From Nicotiana tabacum (lineage: Eukaryota > Streptophyta > Magnoliopsida > Solanales > Solanaceae): DNA of 64,000 bases. Under the pieces are notes generated by a model. The model had not been told where the DNA came from and did no database searches. It saw nothing but the letters and a program-made list of their open reading frames with translations. This document shows, piece after piece, positions 46,066 to 58,299 of this stretch (positions within the stretch are counted from its first letter, which is position 1; each line of letters begins with the position of its first letter). The position numbers were made by a program, and so were the translations under genes. The stretch lies in assembly GCF_000715075.1 (NCBI RefSeq), contig NC_134082.1, positions 145,192,948 through 145,256,947 on the forward strand, given 5' to 3'.

Positions 46066-47931
46066 AATAATAACAATCGCACGATAGAAACCTCATGCAA
46101 CAACCAAATAATCGTCTCAACAATAATTCACGAAAACCAAAACATAATAACTGAAACGATAATATTTCAAGGATAGCAATTTCAAGTAAAGAATTCCACA
46201 ATTAAATAAGGAATATGGAATCAAGAAAACATGTAATTCAACTAAGCATGTGGTACAAGTTGCAAATGAGAGATAAGACAAGCAGACATGTGAAACTAGG
46301 CTAAACATGATGACTATACATGCTAAAGTAACTCAGTTAAGGCATAAAAAAGGAAACTACTTAGATAAAATCGGAATTTCAACATTTAGCCTGTGTACAC
46401 ACTCGTCACCTCGCATACACGGCCCTCATATATCACAAATTGTCACAACAATACCAAATCCTAAGGGGGGTTTCCCCCCACAAGGTTAGACAAGTCACTT
46501 ACCTTAAACCTCGCTCAATCAATCAATTAGAAGGCCTTTCCCTCAATTTTCTGACTCTGAACGGCTCAAATCTAGCCAAAAATAATTACATACTATAAAT
46601 ATAACTATAGGAAACCAATCTAAATAATGAAATTATGATTGTAGCAAGAATTAGAAAAATCGCCCAGAAAGTCGACCCGGGCCCACATCTTGGAGCCCGA
46701 CCAAAATTATAAAATTCGAATACCCATTCGATATCAAGTCCAACCATACAAGAATTATCCAATTCTGACCTCATTTAGCCTTTAAAAACCCAAAAATTCG
46801 GTCTACGTACTTTTATAGTTTTTCCCAATTTTTCCACCCCAAATCCTTAATTAAATGAAAAAATCGAAGATAGATTAGTGAAAATTAATAAAAAAATAAG
46901 TTAGGGACACTTACCCCAACAATCCCTTTCAGAATCTCCCAAAAAATCGTCTAAATCCGAGTTCTCAAGTCCAAATGGTGAAAAATGACATAAACCCTCG
47001 ATTTTGGAATTTTAAATCTGCTGCCCAGATAGTCCTTCTTTGTGAACGCGGAAGTTGCCTCGCGTTCACAAAGCAAAAAAATGTTACTGCCAAAAATCCT
47101 CTTACGCGATCGCGAGGGCCCACTCGCGAACGCGATGACCACTGCCCCCATGCCTCCGCGAACACCGAGCCTCACTCGCGAACGCGTAGGCTAACACGTG
47201 AGGTCCACCTAGCCTTCCTCCTTCTTTGCGAATGCGTGGCCCTCAACGCGAATACGAAGATAATATCTCTCCATCCTCCCCGGTAACCTGCACGAACGCG
47301 AGACCTCTCTATCGAAAACGAAGAAGGAAACCAGACACCAGTTAATTTAGCAGCTACAACAATTCTTCAAAGTTTCGAAATATGCCGAACATGGTCCAAA
47401 TCACCCCCGAGGCCCCCGGGATCTCAACCAGTTATATCAACAAGTCCTAAAACATCACATAAATATAGTAGAACTTCAAATCACATTAAACAATGCTAAA
47501 ACCACAAATCGCACCCCAATTCAAGCTTAATGAACTTATAGAAACTTCCACATATGATGCCGAAACCTATCAAATGAAGTCCGATTGACCTTAAATTTTT
47601 CACACAAGTCACATTATTACGGACATACTCCAGCTCCCGAAATTGGAATCCAACCTCGATATCAAAAAGTCCACTCTTGGTCAAATTTTCCAAAAATCTT
47701 TTAACTTCCCAACTTTCGCCAATTAACGCCGAGATGACCTACGGGCCTCCAAATCAACATCCGGGCATGCTTCTAAGATTGAAATCACCATACAGAGCTA
47801 TTGGAACCGATGAAACTCCATTCTGGAGTTGTCTTTACACAAGTCAACCTACAGTCAACTTTTACAACTTAAACTTCAAACTTAGGGACTACGTGCCCCA
47901 TTCCTCTCCGAAACTCACCCGAACACGACAC
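46066..47931 (-). repeat. H, LTR fragment, main part
   Basis: Minus-oriented LTR lacking its 3' end (it begins abruptly at 46066 against K). It has the conserved 'actcgtcacctcg' block (about 46400), an exon-like segment 46571-46503 (69 nt) with donor AAG|GTAAGT at 46502, a first donor GGG|GTAAGT at 46914, a TATA-like site near 47011 and a GC-word array (47030-47345). It is interrupted at 47931 by B and ends at 61298. Confidence 0.8.
47030..47345 (-). repeat. GC-rich word array in H
   Basis: Dense 'gcgaacgcg', 'cgcgatcgcgag' and related words between AT-rich flanks, upstream of the TATA-like site in LTR sense. Confidence 0.8.
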
Positions 47932-48670
47932 TGTCATGTCCCCAAAATGAACCCGGTCGTGATGGCTCCTCTCATGAAACTAGGCCAACCCACACAATAC
48001 TAAATCAAATCAATGTTTCAAAATAAAGACGTTATAAGCTATTAATTAAATAAAATCCCATAACATGAGTCTAAAGAACAATTGCGGAAGAAACATAATC
48101 CCGACATCGGGGTGTCACAAGTCACGAGCATCTACTAAGGACTGTCTGAATACAACGAAGATTGTCAGTCTAGAAAATACTGAAACAGTCTAATGAAGAT
48201 AAGAGGGAGAAGGGCAAGGTTGCGATTGCCATGCAGCTACCTTGCTGACTCCTGGATCCATACACAAGGTTCATAGAGTAATGTGAGTACGCCAACTCAG
48301 TAAGTAATAAAAGTAAATAAAGACTGAGCAATAAGAAAAACACATAATCCACGTCATAACACCGAAGTAAGTAAAATATGTTTCCAAAGCAATATATAAA
48401 TCAAATCATCTTGTTAAAATCCAATTTCAGTAAAAATCCTTTGAAAAATGTCTTTCTAACAGTTTCAACAAAGATTCAATGAAGTTTAGAGTAAAAATGA
48501 TGAAAATGATAAATAGACCCTCGACAAGACATGTATCATAAACCACCCCTCGGGCATAATATCAATCAGAACTAGCTCCTCGGGCAACCTCATAATCACT
48601 CGTAATCAGCCCCTTGGGCATAACATGAATCAAGAACAGCCCTTCGGGCAACATCATATCACTCACTCAT
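47932..48670 (-). repeat. B 3' LTR, left piece
   Basis: Starts TGTCATGTCCCC and matches the B 5' LTR from 58315 to about 59078. It holds 'cctcgggca' repeats (48545-48655). The match stops at about 48669 where C begins. Confidence 0.85.
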
Positions 48671-48980
48671 GTATTTCATGTTTCTATGCTCTGGATGTAT
48701 ATTGGCGATTCATCTTATGTTTTGGACTTCAGTACAGTCTAGTTAGATGGATATATGACTTATGATGTTGAGCTAGTGGCTATTCTGGAGCGTCAGGTTC
48801 GAAAGTTGAGATCAAAGGATATAGCTTCAGTGAAGGTGCAGTGGAGAGGTCGATTCATGGAGGAGTCTACCTGGGATACTGAGCGGGAGATGTAGAGAAG
48901 ATATCCTCACCTATTCGATGCTTTAAGTATATTTCTTAACTCGTTCGAGGACAAATATTTGCTTAAGAGGGGGAGGATGT
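48671..48980 (+). pseudogene. C pol fragment: integrase C-terminus and chromodomain
   Basis: The translation starts at the VFHVSML segment and runs through VQWRGRFMEESTWDTE to the end of the chromodomain. In-frame stops are near 48740 and 48895. The terminal stop TAA at 48978-48980 region overlaps the LTR start (ATGTAA), as in A. It aligns with A from about 16671 to 16981. Confidence 0.85.
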
Positions 48981-49674
48981 AACGACCCGGCCGGTCATTT
49001 CATGAGTTACCGCTCCGTTTCCCCTATTTTTGCTTCTTTATGTCTTGTTCAGTTGTATTATGTGGTATTAGGTTGGTTGGTTCGGGTTCAGAGTAGTTTT
49101 GGAAATGAATGAGATACTTTGTCTCTTTTGAGTAAGCTTAAGTTGGAAAAATCAATCAAATATTGACTTATGTAAAAAAGGTTTCGGATGTGAATTTCGA
49201 TGGTTCAGATAGATTCATTAGATGATTTGGGACTTAGGACCATGATCGAAATGTATTTGGGAGGTCCGAGGTAGATTTAGGCTTGAATTGGTGAAATTGG
49301 CATTTGGAGTTTTCTAGTTGGTAGTGGAAATTTTGATATTGGGGTCGGAATAGAATTCCGTAAATTGGATAAGGTCTTATGTCATTTGTGATGTGTGTGC
49401 AAAATTTCAAGTCATTCGGACGAGGTTTGATGGACTTTTTGATCGAATGCAAAATTATTTTGATTACTTAGGCTTAAATCTGAGGGTGATTTGATGTTTT
49501 GGCATTGTTTTGAGCATTCCAAAGTTTGGAACAAGCTTGAATGATGTTATGGGATGTGTTGGCATGTTTGGTTGAGGTCTGGAAGGCCTCGGGTGAGTTT
49601 TGTGAGGTCAACAGACCAAATTCTTGTTTTGGAAAGCTGTAGATTTTTGGTATTTTGTTGCAGAAAAAGTGTAC

Positions 49675-49945
49675 TTTGCATTCGCGAAGGTATGGCCAGT
49701 GTAAGGACCACGAATGTGAGGAGCTGGACGCTTTCGCGAAGAGGAAAGTGGAGAAGCAGGACCCCCCAGAAGTTTGTTCTTCGCGTTCGCGTTGGAGATG
49801 TCGCGTTCGCGATAGCCTGGGTAGATGAAGCTTCGCGTTTGAGAGATGGAGCTCGCGTTCATGAAAGAGGATTTTGAGCAGTGGAATTTGTGTGCTTTGC
49901 AAACGCAAGGCTTTGACCGCGTTCGCGAAGAAGGAAATAACACCT
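49675..49945 (+). repeat. GC-rich word array in C LTR
   Basis: Repeated 'ttcgcgaag', 'cgcgttcgcg' and related words directly upstream of the TATA-like site. Confidence 0.8.
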
Positions 49946-50057
49946 GGGCAAAATATTTAAATAGTTGCGCGATTTTTAGCCCATTTCCTCCATTGTTGAA
50001 CGGTTTTGAAGCTTTTTGAGAGATATTGAAGAGGGATTCGAAAGGAAACACTTGGAG

Positions 50058-50470
50058 GTAAGATTTGAACTTAATACTTGATTCCTTGGTGATTTTTAAC
50101 AAATTATACATGGAATTAGTGGGATTTAAAGCCTTAAATTGGGAAATTAGGGCTTGAAATTGGAGAGGTGAAATTGGGGATTTGAGTGGCCATTTGAGGT
50201 CCGATTTTAATGTTCTTGGAATGTATGGACTCGTGGGAGGATACTAATTCTATTGATGTGATTTTTATCGGATTTCGAGATGTGGGTCTGGCGGTTGGGT
50301 TTGATCAATTTCAGAATTTTTGATGTAATTTGATTATTTTCGCGTGGGCTTTGTTCCCTTAGCATATATTGATGTTATGATCCTGATTTTGGATAGATTC
50401 GACGCGAGTTGAGGCCGAGTTGAGAGGCATGGGCATTGCGGAGTAGTATTTCATCCAGTTTAAGGTAAGT
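50058..50470 (+). promoter_or_regulatory. Candidate leader splice cassette, C LTR
   Basis: Predicted intron 1 is 50058-50362 (305 nt; 309 nt in A). The middle exon is 50363-50464, exactly 102 nt as in A, B and I. The second donor AAG|GTAAGT is a full consensus match. Confidence 0.6.
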
Positions 50471-50938
50471 AACGGTTGTAAATCTAGACCTGAGGGCATG
50501 AAACCCTGGAATTTCGTACTGTTTTGATAAATGAGGTGACACACATGCTAGGTGATGGGCGTGCACCCGTGGGGATTGCAACTTGGTCCATCCCGTGGCG
50601 ACTGTATAGTTGCATATTTTGATATACTGTTATGATATCCATGTGTTTTAGAAATGAATTTGTTAACTTGGGCTGAATGCCATGTTTGGTGCCTTTGTGC
50701 CGAACTGTTTAACCTTTAGGGGTATTTTACCACTTTCCTCACACTATTTTGATTTGAAAGCATATTCTCAGTCATGTTTTACCTGTTTATTGTTTAATCC
50801 GGTTTCATTACTCTACTTCTTAATATATGAAAACTGTTTGGGCTGAGTTTCCCTGATTTTCACTGAAATGCCCGAGTGGCCGTTAGGTAAATGACTGAGA
50901 GAGGTTGAGGACCTAATGGTGAGGATTATATATATGTT

Positions 50939-51177
50939 ATGGATCGGGCTGCACGCCACAACAATATTTATATATATATGTTATGGATCGGGCTGCACGC
51001 CGTAATGATATTTATATTTATATATGGATCGGGCTGCACGCCGCAGCGATATATATATTGGATCAGGATGCGCGCCACAACGATATGACGCTTGGGCTGT
51101 AGAATCCCCTCCGGAGTGTGTACACTCCCAGTGAGCATAGTCAACTATATATAATGGATCAGGCTGCATGCCGCAAC
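50939..51177 (+). repeat. Minisatellite in C LTR
   Basis: Five or so copies of the word 'atggatcgggctgcacgccg' with variable spacing (starts near 50939, 50981, 51023, 51058 and 51155), interrupted by the conserved core. It is the same family of words as in A. Confidence 0.85.
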
Positions 51178-51897
51178 GGTTATTATTATGAGATATCTAT
51201 TGAGCTGGCGTGTTGAGTGTGAGTACTGATTGACAAAAGCTGAGTCATGAGTGACTGAGAGGCTTGCCCGAGAGGCTATACTTATGAGTGACACTTTTCC
51301 CGAGGGTCTTGTTTATGATATTTTCTATTTTCACTTTTCTTAAACGAGGTATTTGATCATTGAACTGCAGATTTTGACTTTGATATTTTTGTTGAGATCC
51401 TGATCAAGTATGCATATGATTTTAAATGCTCGTCAGTGCACTCAGACTTTATTTACTTTAGTTACTTACTGAGTTGCCGTACTCATGTTACTCCTTGAAC
51501 CTTGTGTGCAGAACCAGGTGCTCGAGCATCAGAGTGAGAGCTTTCAGCACCTTCAAAGTCTTACCCGGAGATTGCAAGGTAGCTGCACGGCGTTCGCAAC
51601 CCTGCCTTTCTCCTTCCTATCCTAGTACTTTGTATTTCAGACTTATTTTGTATTAATCAAATAGTGTTGGGTTGTACTTAGTGGCTCATGACTAGTGACA
51701 CTGGATTCGAGTTGTGTTGATGTATTTTCGTAGTTGTTTCCGCGTATTTCTCTTGATATTTTAAAATGAAAGAATTGAGACTTAATCTGTTTAGAAAAAT
51801 AAATTGTGCAAAAGATCTCCCATATGGTTTTTGTTGTTTTGGCTAGCCTAGTACAGTGATAGGCGCCATCACAACCGGGGTATTTGGGGTCGTGACA

Positions 51898-53551
51898 CCA
51901 AATATGGCATTCAGCCCAAAATATAGTAATACTTTCCAAAGCACAATAGTATCAAATAGTTTTCAGTCAAATACGCAACTTAACAGTCGCTACGGGACGG
52001 ACCAAGTTACAATCCCCAATGGTGTACGCCCCCATGCTTGTCATCTAGCGTGTGCGTCACCTCATAATAGTGAAACAATGTGAATTCTGGAGTTTCATAC
52101 CCTCAGGACAAGATTTACAATCATTACTTACCTCAAATCGGACGAGAATTTACTCCACTGTGCCCTGGCCGCTCAACTCAGCCTCAAATCATCCCGAATC
52201 TATTCAAAATCATTATCACATCATTAATACATGCTAAAGGAACAAAGATCATGCAAAAATTATCAAATTAAACCAAAAATACCGAAATAGGCTAAACCCG
52301 ACCCCGAGGCCCACGTCTCGAAATTCGACAAAAATCACAAAACCAAAATCCTTATCCTCTCACGAGTCCATACACTCCAAATTTACCAAAATCTAACTTC
52401 ATATGACCCCTCAATCGCAATTTTAACTCTCAAGTTCCACGCCCTAATTCCCTAATTTTTCACCGTTAAATCCCACAAATTTCATGCTTATTCAACTGAA
52501 AATCACCATAGAATCGAGTTTTTGGTTCAAAAACATTACCTCAACGTGTTTCCCCTTGAATCACTCTTTAAAATCCCTCAAAAGCTTCAATCTCGACTTC
52601 AAAAATGGTGGAAAGTGGCAAAAGTTTGCGAAGGGGTCAATTTATACTTTCTGTCTGAGGGATTCCGCACCTGGGGAAAATTCCTCGCACCTGCGGTCTG
52701 AGGTGCGCACCTGCGAAAAGTCACTTAAACGTCCAGGAACGCATATGCGCCTCAGGCACCGCATCTGTGGTTCTTCTCCTGAAGGCCAAACTCCGCATTT
52801 TTTATCTCAGCATCACTTCTGCGGCCTCGCACCTGTGGTCCCCAATCCGCAGGTGCGAAAATGACAGAAGCAGCAAAATCAACAGCATCAACTCTAGCCA
52901 AACTTTCTATCAACTACCCAAATTCATCCTGAGGCCCTGGAGACTTTAACCAAACATTCCAACAAGTCACATAACACCAATCAAACTAATTCCAACCTTC
53001 GGAACACTCAAAACAACATCGAAACACCAAATCTCCCTCAGATTCAAACCTAAGGATTTTCAAACTTCCGAATTCCACAAACGATGCCAAAACCTACCGA
53101 ACCTCATCCGAATGACCTGAAATTTTGTACACATGTTACAAATGACACAACGGACCTACTTCAATTTCTGGACTTCCATTCCGACCCCGATATCAAGATT
53201 TTCACTACTGACCGAAAAATGCCAAATTTCCAATTTCGCCAATTCAAGCCTAAATCTACCACAGACCTCCAAATCACATTTTGAACATGCATCTAAGTCC
53301 AAAATCAACTAACAAAGTTATTCAAACCATTATATTTCACATCCAATATCTTCTACACATAAGTCAACATCCGGCTGACTTTTCCAACTTAATCTTCCAA
53401 ATAAGAGACTAAGTGTCTCATTCCACCCTAAGACCACTCCGAACACAACAAAGCCAACACGATATGATGAAAACAACTGAACAACACATGAGGAAGCAGA
53501 AATGGGGGAAACAAGGATTTAACTCATCAAACTACCGACTGGGTCGTTACA
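51898..53551 (-). repeat. B 3' LTR, right piece
   Basis: Resumes the match to the B 5' LTR at its position 59463 and ends GGGTCGTTACA. Contains an exon-like segment 52233-52132 (102 nt) with a perfect donor GAG|GTAAGT at 52131, a first donor at 52540, TATA (GTATAAATT, 52647-52639) and a GC-word array (52655-52862). Confidence 0.88.
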
Positions 53552-53587
53552 TCCTTCCCCTCTTAAACAAACGTTCGTCCTCGAACG
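53552..53587 (-). promoter_or_regulatory. B polypurine tract and pre-PPT hairpin
   Basis: Minus strand: hairpin CGTTCG-4 nt-CGAACG form (53587-53572) followed by AAGAGGGGAAGGA at the LTR edge. Confidence 0.75.
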
Positions 53588-54941
53588 AGTCAAGAAACAT
53601 ACCTGAAGCCTCAAATAGGTGTGGATATATGCTCCATATCTCCCGCTCGATCTCCCAGGTAGCCTCCTCCACAGGCCGACCTTTCCACTGTACTTTCACT
53701 GAAGCTACATCTTTTGATCTCAACTTTCAGACTTGCCGCTCCAAAATAGCCACTGGCTCCACATCATAAGTCAAATCACCATGTAACTAAACCGTGCTAA
53801 AGTCCAAAACATGAGACGGATCACCAATATACCTCCGGAGCATAGAAACATGAAATACTGAATGCACACTCGACAAGCTAGGTGGCAAAGCAAGCTCATA
53901 CGCCACTTCCCCAATCCTCTGAAGCACCTCAAAAAGACCAATGAATCGAGGACTCAATTTACCATTCTTCCCGAATCTCATAACACCCTTCATGGGTGAA
54001 ACCTTCAGTAGAACCTTCTCCCCAATCATGTAAGACACATCACGAACCTTCCTGTCAGCATAACTCTTTTGTCTCGAATGCGTTGTACGAAGCTGCTCCT
54101 GAATCACTTTCACCTTGGCCAAAGCATCCTGCACCAAGTATGTATCTAATAGTCTAGCCTCACCCAGCTCAAAACAACCTACTGGAGATCTATACCATTT
54201 CCCATATAAAGCCTCATACGGAGCCATTTGAATACTCGACTGATAACTGTTGTTATATGCAAACTCCACAAGAAAGTGGTCCCATGAACCCCCAAAATCA
54301 ATGACACAAGCATGCAACATGTCCTCCAATATCTGAATAGTATGCTCGGACTGCCCGTCCGTCTGAGGGTGAAAAGCTTTGATCAACTCAACCTGAGTAT
54401 CCAACTCTCGCTGCACGTCTCTCCAAAATTGCAATGTAAACTAAGTACCTCTATCTGAAATGATGGAAACTGGAACACCATGCAGACGACCAATCTCTCG
54501 AATATAAAACTCAGCTAACCGCTCTGAAGAATAGGTAGTACACATAGGAATGAAGTGCGCGGACTTGGTCAGCCGATCCACAATAACCCAAATGGCATAG
54601 AACTTCCTCAATGTTCATGGGAGTCCAACTAAGAAATTCATGGTGATCCGCTCCCACTTCCACTCTGGAATATCCATCTGCTGAAGCAAGCCACCCGGTC
54701 TCTGATGCTCATATTTCACTTGCTGACAATTGTGGAACCGAGCTACAAATCCCACTATATCTTTCTTAATTTTCCTCCACCTGTAGTGCTGTCTCAAACC
54801 CTGATACTTTTTCACGTCACCCGGATGGATGGAATACCGTGAGCTATGGGCCTCCTCCAGAATAAGCACCCGAAGCCCATCTACATTGGGCACACATATC
54901 TGGCCCTGCATCCTCAATACCCCATCATCACCAATAGTCAC
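53588..54941 (-). pseudogene. B integrase and chromodomain region
   Basis: The minus strand from 54941 shows the zinc module (EEAHSSRYSIHPG) in which the first Cys of the C-x2-C pair is Phe (ARFHNCQQ). At 54638-54636 the codon for the first catalytic Asp reads AAT (Asn). A stop near 54612 and a TGA/TAG near 54440 break the core. The remainder from 54434 is open to 53787, with the Glu-containing GQSEHTIQ segment, a GPY-type region and SVFHVSMLRRYIGDP. The chromodomain tail continues to about 53552 past another stop. No part could work as integrase. Confidence 0.85.
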
Positions 54942-54944
54942 ATC

Positions 54945-56300
54945 TCAGGCATCGTCGTGCTGAAATTTGTCCTTGAGGACAAGCAAATGAGAATCATCAT
55001 ACTGGTGCTCTCTGATGTAATTGAATAAGGAAGACCGAGAAACCACACAAGCTAAGATCCGACTAGGCTCCAAAATATCCAACCTCACGAACCGATTGGC
55101 TAAGGCCTTAACATCAACTGCAAGAGGTCTCTCCCCAAAAGGAATATATGCTAAATTGCCCATACTCACCGCCTTCCTACTTAAGTCATCAACCACTACA
55201 TTGGCCTTCCCCGGATGGTACAAGACAGTGATATCACAATCTTTTAGCATCTCCAACCATGTTCGCTTTCTCAAATTGAGATCCTTCTGCTTGAATAAGT
55301 ACTGGCGGCTAAGATGATCAGTAAACACCTGACAAGACACACCATTGAGATAGTGCCTCTAAATCTTCAGCGCGTGAATAGTGGCAGCCAACTCTAATCA
55401 TGAACAGGGTAGTTCTTCTCTTGGGGCTTCAACTGACGAGAAGCATAAGCAATCACTCTACCCTCCTACATCAACACACACCCAATACCAACTCTAAAAG
55501 CATCGCAATATATTGTATATGAACCTGAAGCTACTGACAAAACTAACACTGGAGCTGCGATCAAGGCAGTCTTGAGCTTCTAGAAGCTCACCTCACACTC
55601 ATCCGACCACTTGAAAAGAGCACCCTTTTGAGCCAATTTGGTCAAGGGTGATGCAATAGATGAAAATTCCCGAACGAATCGATGGTAATAACCCGCCAAA
55701 CCAAGAAAGTTGTGAATCTCTATGGCCAAGGACAGTCTGGGCAAACTCTGAACCGCCTCTATCTTCTTCGGATCAACCTGAATACCCTCATTGCACACCA
55801 CGTGCCCCAAGAAAGCCACTAAACTGAGCCAAATCTCACACTTGGAGAACTTTGCATAAAGCTTCTCCTCCCTCAACTGCTGCAATACAAATCTCAAATG
55901 CTCAGCGTGCTCCTCCTGACTACGTGAGTACACTAGAATATCATCAATGAATACAATAACAAACAAGTCGAGATAGAGCCGAAACACGCTGTTCATCAAA
56001 TGCATGAACGCTGTTGGGGCATTCGTCAGCCCAAAAGACATTACAAGGAACTCATAATGACCATATCGGGTCCTGAAAGCTGTCTTAAGAATATTCGTGT
56101 CCCTGATCTTCAACTGGTGATACCCCGACCTGAGATCAATCTTTGAGAACACCCTCGCTCCCTGAAGCTGGTCAAATAAATCATCAATACGAGGCAAAGG
56201 ATACTTGTTCTTGATTGTGACTTTGTTCAACTACCTATAATCAATGCACATCCTCATCATGCCATCCTCTTCTTCACAAATAGAACAGGCGTACCCCAAT
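54945..56300 (-). pseudogene. B reverse transcriptase and RNase H region
   Basis: The RT is open from 56230 to 55580 with [25 protein letters not shown] and an intact FIDDILVY box. A one-base frameshift near 56265 and a TAG near 56235 separate it from the upstream frame. RNase H follows; the YCDA Asp lost in A is present here (near 55500), and later parts ([25 protein letters not shown]) are in the frame 55340-54945 after further breaks around 55360-55400. The TGA end at 54945 separates it from integrase. Confidence 0.85.
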
Positions 56301-56958
56301 GCGACATGATAGGCCGAATAAACCCCTTACCAAGGAGTTCTTGAAGCTTCTCCTTCAACTCCGCCAGTGCCATACGATACGGTGGAATAAAAGTGGGCTG
56401 AGTGCCTGGCACGAAATCAATACCAAAGTCAATATCCCTATCCGGTGGCATGCCTAAAAGGTCTGTAGGAAACATATCCATAAAGTTCTTCACTACCAGG
56501 ACTGAATCAACGGTAGGAGTCTCTGCACTGACATCCCTCACGAGGGCCAAGTAAGAAGGACAACTCTTCCCAACCATCCGTCGGGCCTTCAAAAATGAAA
56601 TCACCCTACTAGGAAGTAAATCAGTCGAAGCTCGCCACTCAATCCGTCGCAAACCCGGCATAGAAATGGGTCTGACTACCACCTGATCAACCTTCCCCTC
56701 TGCGGTAACCCCTAGCTGAATGTCCTTCACCTCTAGATGACTAGGTGGGCGGTGAAGTAACTGGTGCTGAAGCCGATGGCTGACTCCTCTGTTGAGGCGG
56801 ACCCCCATGACGATGACGACACTGCCTCCATATATGTCCCAACTCTCCACACTCATAACAAACCCCTGGTGCTGGAGACGGGGACTGAAGGGAACCCCTA
56901 GCACCGGGGTGACTAGCAGAAGAACCTGGCATAGAAGAGCCCTGAACTGATGGAGCAC
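56257..56958 (-). pseudogene. B gag-protease junction with protease core deleted
   Basis: This frame reads, in its second half, MPGLRRIEWRAS followed by PSRVISFLKARRMVGKSCPS and the RT-proximal linker, as in A after the protease. The A segment from about 13455 to 13846, containing DPGS and DVILGMDW, has no counterpart: the text passes from a Gly/Arg-rich linker at about 56672 straight to MPGLRR. The first half of the frame is an out-of-phase reading of the gag zinc knuckle. Confidence 0.8.
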
Positions 56959-58161
56959 AAGATGAACTCTAGGCTAGAAGGGTGCTAAGTGATGAATGGC
57001 CCTGATGAGAATAGTGAGAACCATGGATCGATTATGCCATATGATTAACTGGGTGAGCTGACTAAGCATGCCTGAATGGACGGCCTCTGCCGTGCTAAAC
57101 CTATCCCCTATTAGGAGCACAATAGAATCCACCCTGACTATGAGGCCTTTTGGCCTCCCTCTCAACCCTCTCCTGACCACAAACCATTTTAATCTGTCGA
57201 GCTATGTCAACAACCTCATCAAAAGTAGCACCAGATACTCTCTCTCTCTGGTCATAAAAAACTGAAGATGAAAACCCAGGCCATCTATAAACCTTCTAAT
57301 CCTCTCTCAGTCTGTGGGAACTAACCAGACCTCATGACGAGCCAACTCAAAGAACCGCATCTCATATTGTGTAATAGACCTATCACCTTGACGAAGCTGC
57401 TCGAATTGCCTATGCAGCTCCTCTCGGCGAGGCTCAGGTACAAACATCTCCAGAAAGAGAACGAAGAACTGCTGCCAAGAAAGGGGCGTTGTGCCAACCG
57501 ACCAATGTCTCTCGTAAGCGTCCCACCAACTAAGTTCATCCCTGGAGAACTGGAAAGTAGTGAATGAGACCCCACTAGTCTCAAGAATATCTGCAGTTTA
57601 AAGCATCCTGTCACACTTATCCAAGAAACCCTGAGCATCCTCACCCTCATCACCACTAAATGACAGAGGCTGGAGTCTCCCAAACCTCTCTAATATGTGA
57701 TGCTCGTCCTTTAGCATAACAGGAGCTACATAGTCCTAAGTAGCTGCAACCGGCTAGGCTGGATGTGCCCCCGGTGTCTGAAGTCCCTGAACAACCTGCT
57801 CAGGTGTGCGAGTGGCGAGAGTTTGAGTGCCTTCGCAGCTTGAGAAGTAGATGAGACCGTAGTAACTGAGACCGCCTGAACCAGGCCAGTGCACACTAAT
57901 AGAATCTAGGCTAGGGCCTCCTGAACACTTGGAATAACAATAGGCACAGTCGGTGCCTGAGCTGGTCCTGCTAGAGCATCCATAACTGGGACCTGATCCT
58001 GAATTGGGCGCGACTGGTGGATCTGTGGGTGCTGCCCTAGCTACTGTGCGGGCTACACCCCTGCCCCTACCAAAGCCTCGACCGTGACCTCGGCCTTTAA
58101 TGGCCTCTACTAGTGGTACTGGTGGTCGTCCATCCTGTCCGGTAGCACGTGTCCTCACCAT
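56741..58161 (-). pseudogene. B gag region
   Basis: Starts at the ATG at 58161 (MVRTRATGQDGRPPVPLVEA), immediately after a CTCTCACAG acceptor-like run. A Gly/Arg-rich stretch (GRGHGRGFGRGRG) follows. The frame then shifts after about residue 50, and the capsid part is interrupted by stops and read in pieces between 57680 and 57000. The CCHC knuckle CYECGELGHIWRQC is intact at about 56862-56820. It is collinear with A gag. Confidence 0.85.
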
Positions 58162-58185
58162 CTGTGAGAGAATAGAATAACAAAA
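58162..58185 (-). promoter_or_regulatory. Candidate 3' splice site abutting the gag ATG of B
   Basis: Minus strand: a pyrimidine-rich run ending TCTCTCACAG with AG at 58163-58162, directly before ATG 58161. With the LTR donor at 59693 it would give an intron of 1,532 nt, close to 1,574 nt in A. Confidence 0.5.
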
Positions 58186-58299
58186 GTTTAGTTACCAGAA
58201 TCAACATATTCGCACGACGGGAATTCAAGAATGTGATGTTTTTCCTTAAGGTTCTGCAGCCTCTCGAAGATAAGTATAGATGTCTCCGTACCAATCCGC

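Larger units (their letters stand above)
48671..51897 (+). mobile_element. Element C: 5'-truncated chromovirus (pol tail plus 3' LTR) inside B
   Basis: It begins in mid-pol with no LTR on its left and ends precisely at an LTR terminus (CGTGACA, 51897). It lies opposite to B. B's LTR resumes at 51898 but lacks the 384 bp equivalent to 59079-59462. The simplest reading is insertion of a full C next to what is now 51898, followed by one deletion that removed C's 5' part and the adjoining piece of B. Confidence 0.85.
48978..51897 (+). repeat. C 3' LTR, 2,920 bp
   Basis: Starts TGTAACGACCCGG and ends GGGTCGTGACA. Contains a GC-word array (49675-49945), a TATA-like TATTTAAATA (about 49954), donor GAG|GTAAGA at 50058, acceptor CCCTTAG ending at 50362, a 102-nt segment 50363-50464, donor AAG|GTAAGT at 50465, a minisatellite (50939-51177) and the conserved core 51091-51137. 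Confidence 0.92.

Noticed and set aside
48540..48660. Regularly repeated 'cctcgggca' words considered as a CRISPR-like array
   Set aside because: Spacing and spacers are not regular, copies are degenerate, and the context is a plant LTR.
49474..50111. Frames of 144 and 167 residues on the minus strand of C LTR, and 107 on the plus strand
   Set aside because: They lie in the GC-word array, where low stop frequency is expected from composition. They run across the TATA region and have no motif.
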